Shown: positions 56,893 to 64,000 of the stretch, piece after piece
Layout: each line of letters starts with the position of its first letter
How positions within the stretch are numbered: position 1 is the first letter of the stretch
Assembly: GCA_002900995.3 (NCBI GenBank)
Contig: PJEW03000014.1
Span: forward strand, 496,385-560,384
Reading direction: 5' to 3'
DNA: 64,000 bases
From: Ganoderma boninense
Taxonomy: Eukaryota > Basidiomycota > Agaricomycetes > Polyporales > Polyporaceae
Position numbers and translations under genes: made by a program
Notes under the pieces: generated by a model
The model's database searches: none
What the model saw: the letters and a program-made list of their open reading frames with translations, nothing else
Told to the model about the DNA's origin: nothing

Positions 56893-58350
56893 CCCTCCTT
56901 CTTCTCAGCGGTCGTAAGAGCCGCGAGCTTCTCCTCCATCGCCTTGACCTGGGCCTGAAGAGCCGCTACTTCCGTAGTTGCAGTGGACGAGGAAGCGGCT
57001 TGCTGACTCTTCAGCCGCGGGCAGTCATACTTACGATGTCCGGGCTGGCCACAGATGTAGCAGTTTCCTGAGAACGGCTTCTTCCCAGTAGCAGCCGCCT
57101 TCTCCCCCTTCTTCTTCCATCCAAACGACTTCGGCCGTTCTTCCTCTCTGGTGACGAGGGCCTGGTCGAGCGACAGCGCCACCTTCTGGATTTTGGTGAG
57201 GTCCGAGATGTCGTGGGCACTGGTGGCGAGGACGTCCCGGAGCCTGGGAGGCAGGCCAGAGCAGTAGCGTTCGCGTTTGTCCTCGTCGCCGAAGCCGGTC
57301 CGCGCTGCAGCTGCATTGAACTGCGCCGTGTACTCCTGGACGGTGCCAACCTTGCGATACGCCTTGCAAAGCTTGACAAGTTCGGCGATGGCAGCCTCCT
57401 TGTCGTCAGCCGCGCAGAAGTGATCCTTGAAGGCCGTGCTGAACGCGGCATAGTCTGCCCAAGGACTAGTTCCACCGGCGAGCTTTACAATGTGGGGGCC
57501 AGCCCAGGCTGCTGCTCCTTCCGTGAGCTTACTGAGGATGGTCATCCATATGACGTCGCTAGGCGTGCCAACCGCTACCGCCGTAAGGGTGTTGTAGTAG
57601 ATCTGAGCGGCGGACACAAAGCGGAGACCATCCTGTGCGGATTTTCCATCGTATTCACGTGGGGCGATCTGGGAGAGGAGTTTGGAGGTGTCGAACGGTG
57701 GAGCGGGGGCAGGGGTAGTCATGGCGGGTGTGGACGCTCGACTTGGTGCAGCTGATGAAGAGGATGAGGGTTGTGGAGTGTTGAGGCTGATGGTCTCTTG
57801 CTTGGGTTCCTTCTTTACTTCCGGCTTTTTCTCTGCCTTTGGGAGTTTAGAAGTTGAAGCAATGGGGGTTGCGGGAGTCGAGGTTCGTCGCTGTCCAAGA
57901 CGCTCTGTAACGAGTTCAAGAGTCTTGTCGAGGATGGGAGACCCTGTTGATCGTGCAGGACTGGGGATTCGACTTTGGACACGACTCTGGGGTTGTGAGG
58001 TAGGGCGTGAGGCAGGGCGGGATGAGGGATTCCTGGATGCGATGAGGGCGGCTTGGCGAGCTGGGGGTCGGCTTGGATCTCGAGGTGCAGGTGCTGGTGG
58101 GTTTGCGATCTTCGCACGGATTAGGACTTCCTGTTCTTTGGTGGTGAGGAGTCTAGGGGCGATGCCTTCACGAGTTTCAAGGGTATCGTTGAATGTGTGT
58201 GATCGGTGGGGGCACGGTTGCTCCTCGCAGTAGTACCAGGTTTGCTTATCTTCGTCCCAGTACTCGTCCTGTACTGCAGTGGGGTGGAATACGTGTCCCC
58301 AGGCTTTGGCAAGCCACGTTGAATCTCGCTTCCTTATCCTAGGAATGAAA
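56886..58350 (-). CDS. Element D gag (start unresolved)
   Basis: The frame is open from about 58350 to the TGA at 56886. The N-terminal part reads WLAKAWGHVFHPTAVQDEYW and YYCEEQPCPHRSHTFND. A Pro/Ser/Arg-rich region follows, then the capsid-like part (PREYDGKSAQDGLRF) and the zinc knuckle CYICGQPGHRKYDCP. The only in-frame ATG is at 57722 (MTTPAPAPPFDTSKLL), which would delete the N-terminal third. Relative to B, a one-base loss and a one-base gain close together near 58340-58350 create a stop just upstream. A spliced or non-ATG start cannot be excluded. Confidence 0.7.
56889..56895 (-). promoter_or_regulatory. Slippery heptamer GGGTTTC at gag/pol junction (D)
   Basis: G GGT TTC immediately precedes the gag TGA (56886-56888). 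After a -1 slip the frame GGG TTT CTG ATT AGA runs open through the linker (VNHSGQHFHIPVRLIGKQRH) into the protease. Confidence 0.68.
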
Positions 58351-58706
58351 CGGCAGGTGCACGATCCAACACTGTCTGCTCAGCCTCCTCGGCCTGTTGC
58401 TGTGTCTTAGCCCAAGGGACACGGGCCCAAGGGTGTTCTGCCTTGGCTTTGTTTCGCCGCCTTTCTCTAGCCTCCCACGCCGTGAGGCGGACCACTTCTG
58501 TCAGTACCGGGGGTCTCGTGTTAGGAGCTTTCCGCGTACTGTACCACTAAGAGTGGCAAGCCTCAGGTTGCGCCGAGACCACGTCCGATGGTGTGACTAG
58601 AGCGCGCACTACGCTAGGCCAACACAGAGGATCTAAGTGCGTACCGTACGAGAGGGAAAGAGTGTGGGTGGAGTACGCCGGTGCTCGTGTAGAAGTTTTG
58701 ACCTAA

Positions 58707-59166
58707 TGTTACGACTGGCTGTCGAGTAAGATCAGGGAGGAGGCTTACGAGACGAGCAGGGGCGTCGACGAGCACTTGTGCAGCGAGAGCGGAGCAGGGC
58801 TCGACAGTCAGGCTGGAGACAAGATGTATTGAGCGAGTAAGTAACGAGCGAGAATACAGCAAGGCTTACCTGGAGACAAGAGGTCAAAACTGAGGTCTCC
58901 AGGTAGCGAAGTACAGGCCTTATATACATGTAACGGACAATGGGAACCGGGGACAATAGGTAACTATGGACACGGGAACCAGTGGAAGAACAATGGTATG
59001 TAGTACAATGACGACGGGAACAATGGGTAACAGGAGTTATTGTACTGCGAGAACAAGGGACAGGTTTGCTAAACAACGGAGGACAATAAGGACGACGCGG
59101 GAGGCAAACAGTCCAAAAAGGGAAAGAGAGACGCCGGGGTAGGCGCCGAGCGTGCCGTTCATGACA
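58707..59166 (-). repeat. Element D 5' LTR (460 bp)
   Basis: Full LTR of the A/B/D family with the TATATAAG motif. The base after its end starts the MITE fragment at 59167. Confidence 0.9.
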
Positions 59167-59311
59167 TGCTACTCTGCACTATTTAGTGCTATTGTGGAAC
59201 TACTCTTTCTGGGAACCTCTCAAATATTACCTAACATGTTACTACTGTTCTAATAGTCTAATATTTTCTAATTATACCTTTTCATATCTCATTGGCAAAG
59301 GCTGGTTTTCC
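59167..59311. mobile_element. Fragment of the GGAAAACCAGC MITE-like element
   Basis: 145 bp, reverse complement of 8708-8852 at high identity, ending in the same inverted repeat (GCTGGTTTTCC). The rest of the element was separated by insertion of element D and the later recombination. Confidence 0.8.
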
Positions 59312-59440
59312 AGATGCAGTCGTAAATCAACAAGCCTCCATGCCTAGATTCTGAACTGAGGCAGGTGCTTCTTCTCTCCACGCTTGGCATGCGCTCTCTG
59401 CTGTCCTCACACACCGCCCAATCTCTTGTTAACACCACCT

Positions 59441-60690
59441 ATGGCCATCGGCACGTGGTATGAAGGGCAGGCTCCTCCTGAGAGCACGAGAACTGAAAAG
59501 GCCAAGCTTCTCACGTCGTTTTTGTCCAAGCCTGCTGTTGGCAGGAAGCGCAGCCACGCTGATCAGCAAACATCTGATTCTTCAGACTCGGAGCCAGACT
59601 CACCGGCTTCTCCACCACCACCGAAGAAGAAGAAGCCGAATGACACCAAGAATCTGAGGAAGCGCGGTCATCGTAAGGCGGCAAATGTTGAAGTGGTCGA
59701 GCTGGATGATGTCGCTGATGACACTGCATCTGGAGAGGGGACTAGAAATGGGGTGATTGAGATCTTGGACTCCGAGGAGGGTGTTGAGGCTGCCAGTGGA
59801 GCGCGAGAGAAGGGGAAGCAGTGCGGGGTGCCTGACAGCCTGAGGGAGAGAAGGTCTGACACTGAGGTAATGTACTGAGAACATTGGCCAATATGTTAGT
59901 ACTTGTCATATTCAACACCTCACCTCGCAGCACCTGACAAGACGGAGCGAGGGACTCGGACTCGGACCTCAACTTACCAGATGAGACCACCACCAAGGCC
60001 GAGCAACGGCCGACCTCCTCACCATATTCTCGATGCCGGTGATGACTGAGTTCAAGTCAAAAAAGAATGGGACCTCAGACACGCAAAGGGGGCGCTGGTG
60101 TATGATCTGCAAGTGAGTACAAAATCCTTCTAGATGATGTGCGTGGCTTACCAAGCTGAGTGTAGAGACAATGCCAAAAAACAAGCTGTTGAGGGTCAGT
60201 GCGCTGGCTGGTACGTTGGTGGGAACTTGAGCTGCCATCGCCATATCGCATCGATGCATTATGCCATCTATGTCACCCGCTGCAAGGCCAAAGGAATTGA
60301 GGAGACAGAGCAAGCGACACCGAAGAAGATATGGGCAGCAAAGATGGCAAAGAAGGACAAGAAGAAAAAAGCAGCAGCCGCCGGCGGAGCACAACTACAG
60401 CTCACACTCGATGGTGTCGTGAAGAAGGTTGAGTCGCCGACTGTCTTCTCCTGGACCGCCATCCTGGATGCTGTCACACAGCACGTTGTCTGTGGTGACC
60501 AGGTGAGTCACAGACTCAAGTGTTATGCCCCTCACGCCTCATTCTGCCAGTGGATCCTGACCCGACTCTCTTTCCTCGTTCCTCTATGGTCTTCCCTAGG
60601 CTCTGCTTGTCGCTGATGACCTGACGTTCACCAACTGCCTCGTTGTTATGTGCCCGAAGACCACCAAGGAGGAGCTCCCATCTCGCGCCA
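59441..60690 (+). pseudogene. hAT transposase, N-terminal exons with BED-type finger
   Basis: The first exon starts at ATG 59441 (MAIGTWYEGQAPP) and is acidic and basic by turns (SDSSDSEPDSP, PPPPKKKKPND, VVELDDVADD); it ends at a GTAATG donor near 59868. A later exon encodes GRWCMIC (about 60085-60112) and, after a short intron, ECRDNAKKQAVEGQ, YVGGNLSCHRHIASMHY (the C..C..H..H of a BED-type zinc finger), KKIWAAKMAKKDKKKK and FSWTAILDAVTQHVVCGDQ. After a further intron (GTGAGT 60500 to about 60600) it reads FTNCLVVMCPKTTKEELP. The arrangement is that of Agaricomycete hAT transposases. The middle exon boundaries are not fully resolved and the gene is broken downstream. Confidence 0.65.
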
Positions 60691-61970
60691 TTCATCAGGA
60701 AAAAACAACTTCACTCGGTAGTGCTATCGGGCCTAGAGAGTAGTGATAGACGGAGAGTAAGGTCCCCCTTTAGCTAGGAGTTGATAGCTCCCCCTAGAGG
60801 CTATCGAGCGCTCGATAGACATCCACGAGACATAGCGAGACGTGATAGCATATATAGATATTCCCTTGCATCGATCAAATTTTGAACAGGGACACACAAA
60901 AACATACGCAAAAGCACGTATATTGTTGAACCAGACTATTTGACATACAAATAGTACTACATCTAACTACATACATGACACGAGCTCTTACACGAGGTCA
61001 CTATGCATGCACTCCAATTCCAGTATGCACCTCTCCAGTATCAAGAGTACCGTGCAACTTCGCACAGATAAGTACCAAGAGACGCACCTTAGGACCTGAA
61101 TAAGTCTGACCAGTCTGACAATCTAACCCGCCAACCTTTGAACAGAAAATAACTCACATTAATACTACAGTTGTGCTGGCGTTGACATGTACACTGTATT
61201 TACAATCATGGAACTCAAAGCACTTACCCGAGCATAATCAAGACGACAAAGTCAACTAACAAAGATACCGGAGAGCAGATCCACCAAGGCCTCACAGAAT
61301 GCGGCTGAGATAGGCGTCCGACATGCCAATGAGCCAGTAGCTGGTCATGGGCCAGCATCCCGACATGGCACAATGCAGAGACTGGAAGGAGATGGATGAT
61401 GCAAGCAACAAAAAGAGAGCTTACCGTTTGACCAGCTAGGGAACACCGCGCATGGGCCAAGAATGAACTACTCATAGCTCCGAGGGTTCTGAGGCCTCCA
61501 AGAGTAAACAGGCGCACCAGGAGATCCTTGAAGAGAAGATCTGAGGCAAGCTATAAGAGCTAGACAACGTTGCGCACACAAAAAGCCGCAGGAGATACGA
61601 GGGAGGGAAGCAAGATGAGAAGGGGCGAAGGAGAGGTCGGCGCGATGTTGTGCTGGCAAATTGATGGGACCACGTGCCAGGTTTAGGGCCGGCAGATAAG
61701 GACTTGACATTTTCGAGAGCAGTCCTGGGTCTACTGGAGAAGGTGAAAATAGGGGTTTTGGAAGGAGAAATGGTTGGTGAATGGATGGTGCCCGCTCATT
61801 GTCCTCGGGACACGGTTGAGGATGACGTAAGGTGTGATTTGGCTCTCTTCCCATTTCTGGTCTTCCTCGGGCGGCTCGCTGGCACTATTGAGTGCTCACG
61901 TGGCTATGCAGGCACTCGTGAGCACTCGGAGGGCTCGAGAGTGTCTGCAGAAGCTCGCTAGAAAAAGTGT
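60691..61970. other. Interval splitting the hAT transposase; no gene recognised
   Basis: About 1.28 kb lie between ...EELPSRAIHQ and PDVVRTNIKNKF, which are normally adjacent in hAT proteins. The interval is AT-rich for its first half and shows no recognised coding region. Near 61890-61930 the words GAGTGCTCAC and GTGAGCACTC form a short inverted repeat. Probably an unidentified insertion. Confidence 0.4.
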
Positions 61971-63640
61971 TTTTCCTGATGTTGTTCGAACCAACATCAA
62001 GAACAAATTCGTCCAGTTCATCAGGGAGCTTCACAGCAACCTTGCTGCAGCACCCGGGAAGGCCTTGATTAACCACGACCTTTGGACCGAGGATCACAGC
62101 AGCACTGCGTTCTTCGGCATCATGGCCCAGTGGATCGACGTGAAGGACTTGCACCTGTGGACGCTACGAGTGGAGGTCATTGGGTTTCACAAGATTGTGG
62201 GGGACCATGGTGGCCGCAACTTGGGCCGACACCTTTTGAAGGTGACAGATCGTGCAGGAATCACCTCCAAGAAGCAGGATTTTGTGAACAAGGTACAATC
62301 ACCGTTTACCTGTGGAATGGAGTGGCCTTGTTGCTGATGCAATTTCAGTTTCCCATCTAGCTCGGACATATCACTGCCAACAACGCCTCAAACAATTGAA
62401 TGACAGCGAGGGAGGTGGCGGAGGTCCTAGAGGCCCACGGATTGATGATTGGGACGCAGTTAACAAGCAACTCGGTAAGTGCTCGGAGTGCCCATCTCGT
62501 AGAAAGCACTCACTCACACAGGCTGTTCAGTTGTATTGGACTGTCGTCCAACTCGCAATTGAAGATTTCATGACTGCGGTCATGCAGGTTGGGCTCGTCG
62601 AGAGCAAACAGGCCATGTGGGACTACGATCCAAAGGCCCCAGAGAACCGTGTACTTGCTAGTGGATTGGACGTCATCGCCGCGATCTGTACCCTTGCTAT
62701 CAAAGTACGTCCTCCTGGGTGCTTGTATCACTCGAGCTCAGTGTATTCACTTGCTATCTTCTCAGATCCAAGCATCACCACAGTGTAAGGAAGCATTCCA
62801 GCAGACCCAAAAGCAGTTCAACATTAAGATACCACTCATCATCCCGCTTCATACGGCGACATGATGGGGCAGCACCTTGAAGATGCTGAAGCGCTCTTCT
62901 CATATGTCTGACATGAGCTTGAGCATCGTTGCAACTGTTTCACCCAGTACACTTCACTCACACATTGTCATTAGCCTATCACATTGTTCACACGGCCACA
63001 GCGGACACGAAGTTTGGCCCCATCACCACCATTCGCAAAACAGCAAGGTTACAAAAAAGATCCCATGGTCAGCATTCCGTCTCAAAAAGGAGGACTGGGA
63101 TTGTGTCGGGCTTTGTGTCAAGATCCTCGAGGTATGTGTGCCGTTATTAGAGCAGTGTGCCAGTTTCTTGAGGACTCGAGCCCGACTGATTTTTGGTGCA
63201 TCTGCAGGATGCAGACAAATATCACCCACTCTTCTCATCAGATAAAGTCCCCACTCTCCATCATGTTGTCCCCACGCTCGAGGCCCTCTGCACCAAATGG
63301 GAGAAGAAGCTCGATGACCCGAAGTATGCTATATTCTATCCCGTGCTTCAGGCGGGTCTTGACAAGCTCAACAAGTACTACACCAAGCTCGACAATTCTG
63401 ATGTATATATACTCGCTCTTTGTGCGTCATCCTTTTCTCAACTACGTTTAGATGCTTACTCACTGCAACTTCCAGTGCTGCATCCATACTACAAGCTTTG
63501 ATACATTGAGAAGAAGTGGGGTGGCCATGTGGAACAGCAGGTGGAGATCGCTGCAGGCAACTTCGACGCGATCAACTGGATTGAACATGCTCGAGAAGTC
63601 GTTAACACTGCAGTATGTGTTCCACTCTTACACTACATCT
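61971..63640 (+). pseudogene. hAT transposase, catalytic and C-terminal region
   Basis: Reads PDVVRTNIKNKFVQFIRELH, LINHDLWTEDHSSTAFFGIMA, GGRNLGRHLLKVTDRAGITSKK, and after introns LYWTVVQLAIEDFMTAVMQV, YDPKAPENRVLASGLDVIAA, ASPQCKEAFQQTQKQFNIKI, then a frame break at IPLHTAT. It continues with TKFGPITTIR, KKIPWSAFRLKKEDWDCV, LDDPKYAIFYPVLQAGLDKLNK, VLHPYYKL followed by TGA, and KKWGGHVEQQVEIAAGNFDA. These blocks follow the order of Agaricomycete hAT transposases. At least two frame-breaking changes and an in-frame stop make it a pseudogene. The C-terminal dimerisation region would lie at or beyond the window end. Confidence 0.72.
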
Positions 63641-64000
63641 TATGCTTACCAGCCCTGCCCATTAATCCTTCCACAAATGGAGCATTACTAGCCGCTGGGC
63701 CTGGGACAACAGACTAACACTTCTGCTTCAGGCTCATCTGGTGGCAGCAATAATACCAGTGCTTCGGGTGGTTGTGTCACAGCCTATCGACTGTGCCACC
63801 AAACAAACAAACAAAGGGGCTCACTGATGGGGCACACAGGGGGTGGCAACAGAAGAGAAGAGGATAGATTGCCTAGACTAGAAGGCACAGAGGGGCAGGG
63901 GCTGTTAGGCTGCCTACAGTGGAAGGGAGGGAAGAACAGAAGACAGAATCTAAGGTTCTTGATCCCACATCACAGCCCTTTATATATTACATGGGAACGG
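63641..64000. other. Intron and unresolved end of hAT gene
   Basis: A GTATGT donor near 63612 opens an intron. After a possible acceptor near 63732 no hAT C-terminal motif can be read. Four CAAA repeats occur at 63798-63815. Nothing further is supported. Confidence 0.3.

Larger units (their letters stand above)
52627..59166 (-). mobile_element. Element D: chromovirus copy with intact pol (6540 bp)
   Basis: 3' LTR 52627-53086 (shared with B), 5' LTR 58707-59166. The pol frame is unbroken, which makes D the best-preserved copy in the window; gag is open for about 490 codons but lacks a clear start. The right flank is a fragment of the GGAAAACCAGC element (59167-59311), so D inserted into that element; the missing half is not beside its other end. 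Confidence 0.9.

Noticed and set aside
61224..61517. Minus-strand frame of 97 codons with hydrophobic stretches
   Set aside because: No homology recognised, no introns, and it lies in an interval that looks like an insertion; chance frame.
1..64000. CRISPR arrays, bacterial operons, rRNA, prophage
   Set aside because: No spaced direct repeats or Shine-Dalgarno-led gene strings; spliceosomal introns and fungal transposons throughout.

Overview
The window comes from the nuclear genome of a basidiomycete, most likely an Agaricomycete. Coding stretches are interrupted by 42-62 nt GT..AG introns. Almost every recognisable protein belongs to mobile families that are abundant in mushroom-forming fungi: chromovirus-type and other Ty3/Gypsy elements, Ty1/Copia, Plavaka, KDZ/CxC, hAT, and a DDE integrase family. 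No rRNA, CRISPR array, prokaryotic operon or housekeeping gene was found. This is a transposon graveyard that also holds some young insertions.

Layout. 1-14 kb: degraded DNA (Plavaka) and Copia remnants carrying small non-autonomous insertions, including two nearly identical 521-bp hAT-type MITEs, a 778-bp MITE-like element and a tRNA-derived SINE-like repeat. 14.1-16.3 kb: an intact three-exon minus-strand gene of unknown function (672 aa). 17.1-18.4 kb: N-terminal two thirds of a decayed DDE integrase. 18.6-21.8 kb: an intact five-exon gene for a 988-aa protein with a GRF-like zinc finger and a C-terminal RTC4-like domain. 21.8-23.9 kb: a KDZ/CxC transposase remnant split by an insertion. 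23.9-59.2 kb: nested and tandem LTR retrotransposons. 59.2-64 kb: a decayed hAT transposase gene.

The LTR block holds four elements, all with pol on the minus strand. A (24103-30639) is a chromovirus with 460-bp LTRs and a perfect 5-bp target duplication; it sits in the C-terminal part of the integrase remnant. B (30968-53086) and D (52627-59166) are the same family and share the middle LTR, giving an LTR-body-LTR-body-LTR array. C (32343-47674, 15.3 kb) is a different Ty3/Gypsy lineage with 0.92-0.95-kb LTRs, inserted in the integrase of B with a 4-bp duplication. C is unusual: between its pol gene and its 3' LTR it carries about 6.5 kb with three genes in the opposite (plus) orientation. 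One encodes a protein with a canonical Zn(II)2Cys6 cluster. The last exon of that gene is itself interrupted by a 2.76-kb foldback element with a 7-bp target duplication. This antisense cassette, bracketed by two copies of the element's polypurine tract, is the best candidate for an undescribed arrangement.

Expression logic that can be read from the sequence: both Gypsy families have a canonical -1 slippery heptamer directly before the upstream stop codon. It is GGGTTTC at the gag/pol junction in A, B and D, and GGGTTTT between protease and reverse transcriptase in C. Many inactivating mutations are TGA stops where relatives have Arg (CGA), which suggests decay by CpG deamination.
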